64,000 nucleotides of DNA, from NCBI RefSeq assembly GCF_014066305.1, contig NW_023501049.1:767001-831000 (forward strand). The letters are read 5' to 3'. The translations under genes and the position numbers were made by a program. The DNA is from Letharia columbiana. Taxonomy: Eukaryota > Ascomycota > Lecanoromycetes > Lecanorales > Parmeliaceae. Under the pieces are notes generated by a model. It was not told the origin of the DNA, did no database searches, and saw only the letters and a list, made by a program, of their open reading frames with translations. Shown here in pieces: positions 21,764 through 33,070 of this stretch. Each line of letters opens with the position of its first letter. Position 1 is the first letter of the stretch.

Positions 21764-23000
21764 TCAAGCATGGGCCTCGTTGACCAACACATAGCGATAC
21801 CTCGCCTTTCCCGCATCCATATCTACCACCGCCTCGTTCGCATCCTTCATCGGCCTCTTCTGAATCCAAGGCTTGACGCCTTTCTTCGCCGTCAACTCCA
21901 ACATCTCCTCTATCTCATGCGGTGCACCAATCGCGCTCCCGCCGATCTTGCAGCCCTTTGCAATCAGCGAGAAGGCATTAAAAGCTGGCAATCTATCTTC
22001 GGGCGCGCCGACTTGAATGAACGTGCCATTGGTGCGGAGAAGCATCAGATATTGTTCGAGTGGCATGTTGGGCGAGGAGACCGTGCTGACAATGAGATCT
22101 AGCGAGCGAGCGTGGTGGGTGGCCCAGTCTTTGTCATCGTTTGTTGCGATGTACTTCTCGGCTCCAATCTTCATCGCATCCTCCTTCTTCGCAGCCGACC
22201 GGCTTATGGCGGTGACGCTATCAGCTCCGAGGGCCTAAGGCAGGTTAGTCGCTTCTCCGTCTTCAACAGAACAGTTGATAGTACCTTAGCATAGAGAATG
22301 CCGAAGTGGCCTAGTCCACCAACGCCAACAATGCCAACCTTCTTGCCCGGCCCACATCCGTTCTTCTTCAAGGGTGAGAAGACCGTGATACCACCGCAGA
22401 GCATAGGCGCTGCTTCTTCAGATGGAATGGCATCAGGGATCTTCAATACGAAGTGTGACGGTGCCCTGCAGTAATCCGAGTATCCACCGTACGATTTGCT
22501 GCCGTCATCGTATTTTCCATTGTAGGTGCCGACCATGTTCATGCAGTGGTTCTCCATACCGCTCGCGCATTCCTCACAATCTGGCTTGAGGCAGGAGGAC
22601 GATTGGGCGCCAACGCCAACACGGTCACCAACTCTGTATAATGAATTAGCACCATGACCAAGGCCAATGTGGAATGTTCTTCGATCTTACTTAATGCCCC
22701 TCTCAGCCTTGCTGCCGACCTTGACCGCTGTGCCAACGACCTCATGCCTGTTGCGACTTAGCCAATGCAGCTCAATCCTTTGGAGGCGACGACATACCCA
22801 ACACAGCATGGGTAAATTGTTGGAGCCCAGCCACTGCGAAGAGTGTGTAGATCACTGCCACAGATGCCACAATGCGTGATCTTGATATCGACGTCGGTCT
22901 CCTCCCACGTCTTGGGCTCGTAGCCCTGCCATTTCATATTACCCTTGACGGAGCTGGGGTCGAGACCTAGCCATCCTTGAAACTTGTATGACGTGCTCAT
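21764..23000 (-). CDS. zinc-dependent alcohol dehydrogenase, NADP-type (CAD/ADH6-like)
   Basis: Cytosolic medium-chain dehydrogenase that interconverts alcohols and aldehydes, in this group usually aromatic or branched aldehydes with NADPH. Exons on minus: 23000-22798, 22747-22691, 22633-22285, 22234-21764, giving 359 residues, the usual length. Introns are 50-57 nt with GT..AG, phases 2, 2, 0. Catalytic zinc ligands: Cys in THCGICGSDLH, GHE (the His/Glu formed across the first splice junction) and Cys in PMLCGGIT. Structural zinc: four Cys in CLKPDCEECASGMENHC. Rossmann motif GVGGLGHFG, followed by ISRS, whose Ser/Arg suits NADPH rather than NADH. All key residues are present. It stands alone, with no tailoring genes beside it, so a role in detoxification is more likely than in a metabolite cluster; this is inference. 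Its upstream region holds a short tandem repeat at 23241-23330. Confidence 0.92.
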
Positions 23001-25390
23001 TGTTGCGGTATTGAGAAGGTATGCGAGTAGATATCTCTATAGATTTCGACGGTGCCAGTGTAGATCGTGGGTACAGAGCAGATTTGTCGAACAGTGCAAT
23101 TCGACCGAGGGAGCAATTCCAGGTGCGAGACATCATTATCCTGCTCTGACGCAATGATAAAGTAAAGTAGCCCCTTGCCGGAGTATCTTGCCGCCATTGC
23201 CGTCCTATAATTCACATACATTCGGATCACCGGTTAGGATAAGACTTTTGACATTGAGGTCACCCAGGCATAATCGAGAAGATTAAGACTTTGACACTGA
23301 CCAAGGCACAATCGAGAAAAGTTTAAACTTTGAGATAAAGCTACGCTTGTCTCGAAGACGTAACATTCTCTGCAAGGCGAGCCATCCACAATCAGTATTG
23401 TGCATTTGCGCATCTGAAAACAAAGTGGTTCATTGATATTGCCGACTACGCAGACACAGCTCCCAACTGACACGCAGTATATACTGTGGAGCCGGCATCA
23501 CAGCCAGAACAAAACGCAAAGCTCTTCTCATACTTTTGATTTGTGCACTGGCTCTTGTCGTCGCGGGTGATGGGATCTTCCCTGTCTTTCCTCGGCACTC
23601 TTTGCCTATGGCTACCAGTGGAGTGCTCGAACCACTGCAATAGGCAGGGACTACGTCTTCTTGGACAGAGTAATTCGGCCACTCAACAACATGTATTGGA
23701 AACCAAGTCAGATCGAAGCAAGGGGTGCGGTTACTTGATTCATTTACGGCATAACGATATAGAAGTTGCTTTGCTCCATCGTAGGTCATTGTGATTCGAG
23801 AACAGAGGCAGCTGTATATGGCGGGCTTCTTGGGGGGAAGAGGATCCTACATTTCCCGACAATAATCTGGATGCCGCGAGAACGCCCAAGACGACCCATC
23901 TGCTAACGAGAAATCACCCGAAACATGTGCTTTGTCAATCTACAGGTCTACACGGCGTAGAAGACAGGGTGACTTCCGAAGTCAGCGGACACAGAACACG
24001 GTGCTTCCCCAGCATCGTCGAGCTTTTCTCCAACCTAATTCCATCACAATCTGACGCAAAGAACGCAGAAAGCCGGCTCCTCCATTACTAGCGACTTAAT
24101 TCTCAGTGTCTCAAACTTCGACTCCCTCTCTCGATAGAGATCCCGAAGACAGGGCAGTTGCAATCCACAATCATCATCTCACCCAACATACTGACAACAA
24201 CTCCCCTTCCTTGCATTCGGCGATAAAGTATAAGTCGAGTCCGATGACATCACCATAGGCAGGCCCTATTGGATCATAAACATGTTAATCAGAGGGGGAA
24301 AGTTGAAGTAGTATTTTTTGTAATCTGAAAGACGTGCCTGGAGATGAGGGCGAAGTCAAAGAGTGCATGCCTGACGGTGATTAGGATCCGCGCCTCACTT
24401 CAGGGACCCTATTTTGGAATGGGATGAGACAAAAGACATGAGCGAGGCGCGGAAACGTAGCGAGATGGTACGTGAATTGGTGATAGGCGAGCGGAGTAGT
24501 CGCGGTACGACGCCGAGGCTAGGGACTCGGACCGGGGGGAGGGGGAAGATAGTGCTGTGGGAAGCAGCAGTGAGCAGGCGCAGGCGCCGAAGAGTGAAAC
24601 GGAGAAACAGAGCCTGTTGCGGGAAGCGGTGAGCAAGAGCAGGTGCCGAAGGCTGAGACGGAGGAGAAGGAGCAAGATGATGCGACAAAAGTGACGTCGT
24701 TTCAATAGCCTTTGCAAGACATTAACTTCGTAGACTCGAGGAACAGGATGTCTGGCCGCAGTGCCGGACGTTGAACTCCACGTCCTCAGCGTTTGAAACA
24801 CGGAGAAGCTTCAACGAGCGGAGGTTACGGATTCCCAAGTCCGTACGCCAATGAAGCTCAGGGAAAATGTAAAATGTGAGGCTAGGATTCAGCACCCACT
24901 TCCCCGGTTTTTGACCATTTTGCCGCATCAAGCCTCGGCCGCGCCGATCGAGCCTTGGCCCGAGCTGTACCCATGCTGTACAACTTTTTAACACCTCCTC
25001 GCTGAATAGGCTTTGTATCAAATTGGAGACGTCAGACGTCAAAAATTGTTGAATAGCTGACGGCAGATCTTGAGTGTGCCCTAAGTGATCAGAGTCCGAT
25101 CAAAGTCCCGTCCTTGGGGCATGGAGTACTCTCGAACTGTGGACGTAATCCCAGGTGGACTGATTTGGCATCAGTAGGTACGCGCTTTCGGGGAGACGAG
25201 GGAGATCAACTCCAACTAGCCAATCAAGTCGTGATACGGACCCTTGCAATGCCAACCCACCTACGCCGCAGACCCCACGCAGGAGTCAAGCGTCCGTCCC
25301 TAGAGTTGGAAAAACTATGAGATGAATGGGCTTAGGTAGGCACGATGACAGGATCTAATATCAAATCCGGCGGATAAATTCCAAATCGAA
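23001..25390. other. gene-poor intergenic region
   Basis: Upstream of the dehydrogenase (minus) and then 2 kb without a supported gene. A 119-codon frame on minus (23789-23430, true ATG, MTYDGAKQLLYRYAV start) is the best candidate for a small protein, but it shows no domain, signal peptide or cysteine pattern and I do not call it. A frame on minus at 24722-25042 begins at TTG and has a leucine-rich tail; it could be a decayed fragment. Confidence 0.4.
23241..23336. repeat. imperfect ~44-bp tandem repeat upstream of the dehydrogenase
   Basis: Unit one (23241-23284) and unit two (23285-23324) share AAGACTTTGACA..., CCA.GGCA.AATCGAGAA; a third unit begins AAACTTTGAGA at 23325 and stops. It lies 240-340 bp before the start codon of the alcohol dehydrogenase, so it could be a cis-regulatory array. 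No known binding site recognised. Confidence 0.6.
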
Positions 25391-26062
25391 TATTGCAGAT
25401 CCCCCCGTTCTGGAGCTTCGACCATTCGGGTTAGCAGTGCAGCCGCAGCCGCATCTGCACTAGTTGCAGCACCCGACGGGCTAATGACCGATATTATTCA
25501 AGACCTTATATGGCCATATCGAAGGATCGCTAAAGGCGGATCCGCTTCGCGGTTGTTACCGGGAGGTATCCGGTCCTGTAATTGTTAGCATCGGGAGTCT
25601 GGACGAGGAACTTCTTCCAAAGCCCTCGGCGTTACGCACAGACATTCAATGGCCAAGTTTTCAAAGGCATGAATCCTCGCCGTTCTTTTTGATCAGATTG
25701 TACGGCTGATCTTCAATAATGTAGCGATGGAAGATCTCACGCCTCTGTATTTCGTAATGCATACCGAAGAAGAGAGGTGGTTGCTCTGACTGGTTGGAAA
25801 TGAGGAGAGATAATCGCATCGATCAGTGATCTTGCACAACTCGATCAATGAAATGCACCCTAGACCTAATCCTAAAGCCTTGTGAAATCGACATGAGCTA
25901 GAGAGCGTGGAAATCCACAACGGAAGTCTTTACCGCAATCTGTCGTTCCATGTTTGACCAAGATGTTTGAACTGGTGGTGCCTTTCCGAAAGCCTGTTTC
26001 GGCTCTAAGAGTATTGGGGTTGGATTCGGACCAGCGTCTCCTAATGTTGAGAAGACAAGGCA
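25391..26062. repeat. dispersed/duplicated repeat, copy 1
   Basis: Copy 1 of a ~0.65-kb unit repeated in the same direction at 26242-26866 (offset 851). Two blocks are identical between copies: 25524-25650 (127 bp) and 25751-25857 (107 bp). Between and around them the copies differ by small deletions and substitutions. No intact reading frame is shared by both copies, so it is probably noncoding or decayed. Copy 1 begins TATTGCAGATCCCCCC. Confidence 0.8.
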
Positions 26063-26141
26063 TCTTTCTCGAGCTACTTAGGGCTAGGGTTTCAAAAGCG
26101 AATTTCCGAGAATATCATAGAAATCAGGCCTTTTTGGTAGT

Positions 26142-26241
26142 GGGGTGTTCAGAGTAATCCACATATCCACAATTCATATATCCACAAAAAACCTAAATCC
26201 ACATAAATCGTTCGGTTTTGCCGAGTTACTCTGAAAACCCC
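26142..26241. mobile_element. MITE-like element with 16-bp terminal inverted repeats
   Basis: The left end ggggtgttcagagtaa (26142-26157) and the reverse complement of the right end (26226-26241) match at 15 of 16 positions. The 100-bp element contains reiterated ATCCACA motifs and no gene. It ends exactly where repeat copy 2 begins. A TA follows the right end; the left end has TAGT, so the target duplication is unresolved. Confidence 0.6.
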
Positions 26242-26866
26242 TATTACAGATCCCCCCTTCCGGAGCTTCGACCATTCTGAGTTACTCTAGCAGAATAGCC
26301 ATAGCCGTATCTGCATCTAGGTACAGTACCGTACGGGCCTAAGACCGATATTATTCAAGACCTTAGCCGTATTGGGATCGCTAAAGGCGGATCCGCTTCG
26401 CGGTTGTTACCGGGAGGTATCCGGTCCTGTAATTGTTAGCATCGGGAGTCTGGACGAGGAACTTCTTCCAAAGCCCTCGGCGTTACGCACAGACATTCAA
26501 TCAAAGGGCAAATGCTGTTCTCTTTTGATCAGATTGAAGCTGATCTTCAATAATTGTGCGGGAAACGTGGATTCGTAATGCATACCGAAGAAGAGAGGTG
26601 GTTGCTCTGACTGGTTGGAAATGAGGAGAGATAATCGCATCGATCAGTGATCTTGCACAACTCGATCAATGAAATGCATCTAGACGTAATCCTAAAGCCT
26701 TGCGAAATCGGCATGAGCTTGAGAGCGTGGAAATCCACAACGGAAGTCTTTACCGCAATCTGTCGTTCCATATTTGATCAAGATGTTTGAACTGGTGTGC
26801 CCTTGAAAGCCTGTTTCGGCTTTAAGGTATTGTTGTATTCACCAGCGTCCCCTGCTGTTGAGACAA
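26242..26866. repeat. dispersed/duplicated repeat, copy 2
   Basis: Second copy of the unit at 25391. Identical blocks are 26375-26501 and 26572-26678. Copy 2 is shorter through internal deletions, for instance in the part before 26572. It begins TATTACAGATCCCCCC directly after the MITE-like element. The GAGTTACTCT palindrome-like string at 26279-26288 echoes the MITE end. Confidence 0.8.
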
Positions 26867-27070
26867 ACGGGTTCCGAAGACGATCTGTATATATGAAGCA
26901 CCTTGAGACCCTAGGTAGTCCAGTGAAAGCACCCTGTCAATCAGATGCACAGTTAAGCAGGTAACCGTGTCCCAGCGGAAGTGGTATGGTAGCCCGCACT
27001 GTGCACATACTCCCAATATGCAGCTATTGTTTTTTGAACTTGCGATAAGCGACAGGAAGGTTGAAAGTCT

Positions 27071-27492
27071 TTACGCCCCCGTATGGCCCCCTTGACTCTG
27101 TGAATAAGCGGTATAGGAGGAAACATTATTTAGGCGCACATTAAGATGTGTCTGACGTACAAAGAGGTCCAGAAACTCGTTGTTGTAACTCTTTCCATGC
27201 TTTTTCATTCCAAAGACTATACGCAATATCACTAGAACGCAAAGGTCAAGGAACGTGTATACCAATGAAAATAAAATATCCAAAATTAGTGGTCTTTCAA
27301 AATCAAAGCCGTCTTTAGTCCGTCCCGTTAAATGAAGGGTATATTTTCTCCAAATTTCTCCAAGCAAAGCAAGCACCAAACCATGTACAACTGCCAGCTA
27401 TGAGCACCGGCAAAGCGGAAAATATGTTCGAAGAAGGCACGAAGAGTAGGAAAGCTAAAAGCAGCTCAGAGTGTTGAATTCTCCATGGCCAT
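27071..27492 (-). pseudogene. possible decayed membrane-protein fragment
   Basis: Downstream of the DUF6594 stop, two overlapping minus-strand frames are hydrophobic: one reads LLLAFLLFVPSSNIFSALP (about 27452-27390) and ends downstream, the other, shifted by one base, reads LVLALLGEIWRKY and has a further membrane-like stretch (PLILDILFSLVYTF...VILRIVFG) before its stop at 27071. Neither has a convincing ATG. This looks like a frameshifted remnant of a membrane gene or an unspliced tail; the identity is unknown. Confidence 0.25.
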
Positions 27493-29123
27493 CTAATTTT
27501 CCGTGGCCACCAAGACGTTTGATGTGTTTCCTAGAAACACAACCAGCACAGCGGAGTATGCGGCAGTTGCAGCAAAAACTTCCTGTTTCTTTGCCTGCGT
27601 AAAGATTGAGCAAGAGGCGGAGAAGAGCAGGGTGAAGATGAAGATTGTGAGGATCTGGTAGTTGCCCCTCCGCTCGACATCTGACATGTTGGTTGGTTGC
27701 AACTTGAAAAGCACGTATACGGGGACGAGCAGTAAAATCGCTGCTACCATCGTAACGATAGCGCGCAGGACGTTGTCGAGGCGGTCGAGAGAGACCAAGT
27801 GGAGTGCTTCGTCTCCAGTCTTAATTTCCTGCTCGTGAGTTTGGAAGAGCTTCTGTTCAGCAATGTTAGAGCCACAGACGAGGTCCACAGAAATGCATGG
27901 AAGGCTTGAACCTGAACCATATATGGTCACAGGCAGAGGAAACGTGGCCACACCATACTGGAGTGGCGTTGAACAGAAACACGACGCAGGCGATGTTGAG
28001 CACTCACTTTAGTAGCGGTCCTTGATATTGTGTTTAATGTGTTCTCGAGACAAGTATTCAGCCACCCTCGGTCGGCAGCACAACCTAGAGCAGCTAGGTC
28101 GGTTCCTTCACGAATCCAGTCAGCTTCGTTGCGGACTAGGCTTTCAGTATTGTGTATCAGATTATGCACGTTCCGCTGAGATCTGCGAGAAGGCCTTTTG
28201 ATCGCCTGGATTTTCTGCGTTCGCAACAGCGCTTCATCTGCTATTGCATTAGTATGCGAATCCGGACCGGAAAGAAGCTGTGAGCGTGCCATATTCTCTA
28301 AGCTTGCCGTGCACACTGGCCATGATCTCCCTACGTCTTGAGTCTGGGCGTCCATAGTCCAGTTGGCGCGAAACTAGCCGCTTCTGATCACCATCTCTGA
28401 AATCCCATTTATCAAATTCCTCCAACTCATGTTGGAGAGCAGCAAGTTCATCCTGGAGGTGTAGCAGAGCGTAATTGCGAAGCCATCCAAATTTCCTGTA
28501 TCTGGATTACAATTTCACGGTTAGTGATGCCTATTTGAGGGGGCAATATCAAGGCTTAAAACACGTTTGAAGAGAGAAAACTTCCACGCTGTGTCTCAAG
28601 ACTCAAGATCCGCGCGGAAAAGAAATTATGGAGTCCTAGAATACACACATCAAAAAGTCCGAGTCCAAATTCTCGATCGCAGCGACTTTTCCATAGCCTG
28701 AACAGTATTCATTGACTACAATCAAAGTATAAGCCTGACGAACAAGTAGAAGGGGAGAAGGCTTACGTGAATGTATGATCTGATCTACATCGCCCTTGAC
28801 ATGCCCCGGCAGATAGCTCTTGGACAGTTGAAACGTGTCTATAATGCGTGCGATCAAGCTTCTTCTCCATGCTGGCCCTCCTGTCAACTCCTTGACATCG
28901 TCTCAACCTCAGTGCGGTACATACCGTGGCTGCCATTGTCGTTCTCTAAGGAGGATTGGGAATCGAAGGGGTAGGGTAGACTTGAGACGCTATGACGTGG
29001 AGACTCTGTTGGACTTGATGGGTTCTCGTAGACCTGGTCACGGCCTGCTTGCGCGTAATTTGTTGTGGAGGATTGCAAATCGCCATCGCTCACATTCCAA
29101 TTTGCTTGCCGTAATGCGGGCAT
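27493..29123 (-). CDS. DUF6594-family membrane protein
   Basis: Fungal family of unknown function with three C-terminal membrane segments. Exons on minus: 29123-28925, 28880-28767, 28715-28649, 28501-28290, 28240-28008, 27957-27493, giving 429 residues with every join in frame. Family landmarks appear only after splicing: GYGKVAAIENLDSDFLI-YRKFGWLRNYALLHLQDEL, KLREY-ADEALLRTQKIQAIKRPS, DWIREGTDLAAL. Membrane helices at about 338-361, 376-394 and 402-420, with the usual QAKKQEVFAATAAYSAVLVVF. The N-terminal 80 residues are Ser/Pro-rich and disordered. The intron 28241-28289 uses a GC donor (G|GCACGC) with a perfect TACTAAT branch site and TAG acceptor; without it the frame stops within 17 codons. 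The other introns are GT..AG. Last gene before the AT-rich block. Confidence 0.8.
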
Positions 29124-29619
29124 AGATCGGTCTACCTTCGTAGTTCCTGCGCACTCCGCGCAAACTTCAAGTGCCCGTTGTGATTATTGAAAATTGTCAC
29201 AGAGGATGAGTATTTTTTTTCTGGAACTTTTCTTGCCTGGGCTGACGGCCTAGGTCTTGAGTGGAGGCTGGTAAAATGGGTGTGACACGGTGGGCAAGGC
29301 TTTCCTTCATTCACACCGATAAGGTCCCTGTGAGACGCCTCGGAATGTTACTTGGATCAAGGATGAAATCTCAGAGGGCGGCAACGGGTGAGACCAATGA
29401 TTGCGAAACGTTATGATCCGCAGCAAGTCTCTGTTATTTTATTTGGCCTTCTCGTGGATCGTGGGAAGAACGCACGCAAGGGCACCGGCTGACTGGTGGA
29501 ATTTCCAAAACTCGGCCGTCGTGAGTGGTTGACTGCGTTACAAGAATACGATCCACCGCTCATATTTCACTATGCTATCGGGCTTTTTGTCCAGCCAATC
29601 AAAACATGGTAATAACACT
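29124..29619. other. promoter and border of the AT-rich block
   Basis: Normal base composition, no gene seen. It contains the 5' flank of the DUF6594 gene. Composition switches abruptly to AT-rich at about 29610-29640. Confidence 0.5.
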
Positions 29620-29818
29620 TAAATATATTAAATCCTTAGAGTAAAATTAGAAATATTCTCTTTATAGTACTCTTTATAGTATTTAAATCTATTAATAATT
29701 AATTAAGTAAATTTTTAATAATAAGATAAATAGAATAATAAATAGTCGAAGTAGATATAGACTATTTACGATATTCTATATTCTTAAATTAGATATTATC
29801 TCTCTCTTAATATTTAAG

Positions 29819-30063
<245 letters not shown>

Positions 30064-30187
30064 ATATATAAAAGAATAAAATAAAATTAAATTTAAAAAT
30101 CTTAAATTTATATATATAGCTAATTATAAATTTAAGTTTATTACGCTCTTTAATTAGATCGATTAATTTACTATAAATAAATAAATT

Positions 30188-30714
30188 TATTACGATTTTA
30201 ATAATCTTATAATCTTACTTACTTATATTATAACGTAATTAAACTTAATATATTAAGATCTTTTAATCTTTCTATCTTACTATAAAGTCTATACTTATAA
30301 TAAATCTATATAAATAGTATTCTCTTTATACTATAATATAGAGTTATTATATATATTATTAAATCTTTAATATAATATTATCTATCTTTCTTTTAGAGTA
30401 ATAGCGATTTATTTACTAGTTATATTAAATATATAGCTAAAAAGAGAGTATATTATTAAAAAGTTAATAGCTATAGCTAAAGAAGCTTATTACTTAAAAG
30501 ATTATTTAAAAAAAATCTTTTATTTATATAAAGACTAATCTAGCTAAATTAAATAAAAATTCGAAAAATATATATATCTTTAATATATTAAAAGAAATAA
30601 ATCTTAGATTAAATCTCTTTCGTATTCTTACTAATTTAATATTAATTATAAATCTCTTAACTCTAAATCTAAATAATATTTAAAGTTAAATCGTTATAAA
30701 TAAATTATAAATAT
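30188..30714 (+). repeat. LTR of element C, copy 1 (5' LTR)
   Basis: 527-bp repeat starting TATTACGATTTTAATAATC, found again at 32572-33070 (same direction) and reversed at 48248-48775 and, truncated, at 53567-53751. It precedes gag-like sequence here and in the reversed copy at 48.2-48.8 kb, and follows the pol end at 53.75 kb, which is how an LTR behaves. Confidence 0.65.
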
Positions 30715-32571
30715 ATTATTATTTAGAAGAACTTAAGAACTTTAATAAGAAGATCTTAAATATTAGTAAAGCTAGATTATTCGTATAACGTAAAAAAAAG
30801 CGTTTTATTATTAAAAGATATATTATTAAATTTAATTTAAATTATATCGGAGTATAATTTATAGATATTATTAAAAAAGAGTTAATTATAATCTTTATCT
30901 TTATTATTAATTTATAAAATTTTATAAAAAGCGTTATTAAAACTTTTAATATTTAATATAATAAATTAAAGATATTAATAAAAAGCTTTTAAATTATTAA
31001 TTATAATATTAAGATACTTTAATAATAAAATAAAGAATTTAATTATAATATCGCTTAAGCTAAGATAAAAATATTAATAATTATTATTTAATTAAATAAT
31101 AATAATAGTTAATTATTTTATAAGCGAGAAATTAATAATAAACTTCGAGGTTTATATAATAGATATTATATTAATATTATAAAACTTATTAAAAGAAATA
31201 AAAATTTTAAATAAGATTTAAGATATAAAGAATAATAGTTAAAAGAATAATAATCTCTTATATTAGCTAATTTAAAAAACTTTAATAAAAAAAATATAGA
31301 GATTATATCTTATTAGTCGAGTATTTCTATTAATAGTATTTATCGAAACTTATATTATATCTTTATTATAAATTATATAAAGAATATAAAATTAAATAAA
31401 TAATATTTTAATATCTCGAATTTTTATAATATTAATAATTGAGATAAATAAAATAGATAATATTAATATCTTAAAGCGAAATTTAAATAAAGTATTATAA
31501 TCTTCTTTATTAAATTTAAGAAAATCGATTATATATAAAATTATTATAAATTTACTATATATAATATTATTAAAAAAAGAGTAAATAAAGATATCTTAGA
31601 CTTATATTAAATTATTTAAGAAATAATTAATAAATTAAATAATATATTTAAAATATATAATAAGATTATTAAATCGAATATTAAGATATTTAATTTTAAA
31701 TTTAATATAAAAGTAATAGATAAGAAGAAATTATTTAAGAATTTCTACGTATAATTCTCTATAACTATTACTTTCTTAAGATTTATTAAGATTTATAAGA
31801 TATTTAATCTAAAATAATTAATCTTTATATATCTAAAATATCGAATTTTAGAATAATCTTTTAATACTTTTTAAGAATTAATTATTTTTCTATAAATATT
31901 AAATATAGATCTTCGAGCTATTAATAACGCGTTAAGTTTAAAAAGTAAGAAAGAGATTAATAAAATTAATAATAGTTATAAAAACTTTATCCTCTTAAAT
32001 AATTAATATAATTCTTTCTTTACTAAAAGAAATAATAATACTATTATCAAAAATTCTTATATATAAGAATATAAATATTCTAAGCTATTAATAAATAGAA
32101 TTTAATTTTTTTTTTTTTTTTTAAATATCTAAAAATTAAATATCGTTTTAATAACGATAATATCTTATATAAAAATATAGATTTATTAATAAAAGAATAA
32201 ATTAATATAATTCTAAAAGTCGTCGACATAGAGAAGAATATTCTTATCGAATTATTATAAAAATTAAAAAATTAAAAATTTTTAATTAAGTCGTCGCTAG
32301 AGATTTAAAAATCTTATATATAAAAATTAAAGAGTTAGAAATAAAAGAAATACTTATTTTCATCTCTCTATTCGCGTATATTATTATTATTAAAATCTCT
32401 TTATAGAATAAATATTAATTAGATTTTTATAGAAAAATTATTATATTAATAGAATAAATTAAGATTAATTATCTTTTAAATATCGAAGCTTTAATATTAA
32501 GCTTTATAAATATATCTTTTATTAAAATAAATAAGCTATTTAAAGTAATATTAATATAATTCTATAGATTA
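30715..32571 (+). mobile_element. element C, RIP-ruined gag-like region
   Basis: Continuous with the LTR at 30188. It is matched in reverse by 46390-48247 and, for its last ~380 bp (32190-32571), directly by 50590-50968. No open frame is left; assignment as gag/leader rests on position between LTR and pol in the other copies. It ends abruptly at GATTATA, where the LTR copy at 32572 begins; in the copy at 50968 pol follows instead. Confidence 0.55.
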
Positions 32572-33070
32572 TATTACGATTTTAATAATCTTATAATCTT
32601 ACTTATATTATAATCTAATTAAACTTAGCGTATTAAGATCTTTCGATCTTTCTATCTTACTATAAAGTCTATATTTATAATAATTCTATATAGATAATAT
32701 TCTCTTTATACTATAATATAGAGTTATTATATATATTATTAAATCTCTAATATAATACTATCTATCTTTCTTCTAAAGTAATAATAATTTATTTATTAAT
32801 TATATTAAATATATAATTAAGAAGAAAGTATATTATTAAAAAATTAGTAGCTATAGTTAAAGAAGCTTACTACTTAAAAGATTATTTAAAAGAAAATCTT
32901 TTATTTATATAAAGATTAATCTAGCTAGATTAAATAAGAATCTAAAAAAAAAAAAATCTTAGATTAAATCTTCTTTATACTCTTACTAGCTTAATATTAA
33001 TTATAAACTTCTTAGTTTTAAATTTAAATGATATTTAAAATTAAATTATTATAAATAAGTTATAAATATA
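32572..33070 (+). repeat. LTR of element C, copy 2
   Basis: Same direction as the LTR at 30188 and starting with the same TATTACG. It directly follows the gag-like region, so 30188-33070 is an LTR-gag-LTR structure lacking pol. About 30 bp shorter than copy 1, mostly from a deletion around 32945. Confidence 0.65.

Noticed and set aside
23430..23789. 119-codon minus frame starting with ATG
   Set aside because: No domain, signal peptide, cysteine pattern or intron signals; length is compatible with chance in this composition.
24722..25042. Minus frame with a leucine-rich tail
   Set aside because: Starts at TTG, no recognisable domain; at most a decayed fragment.
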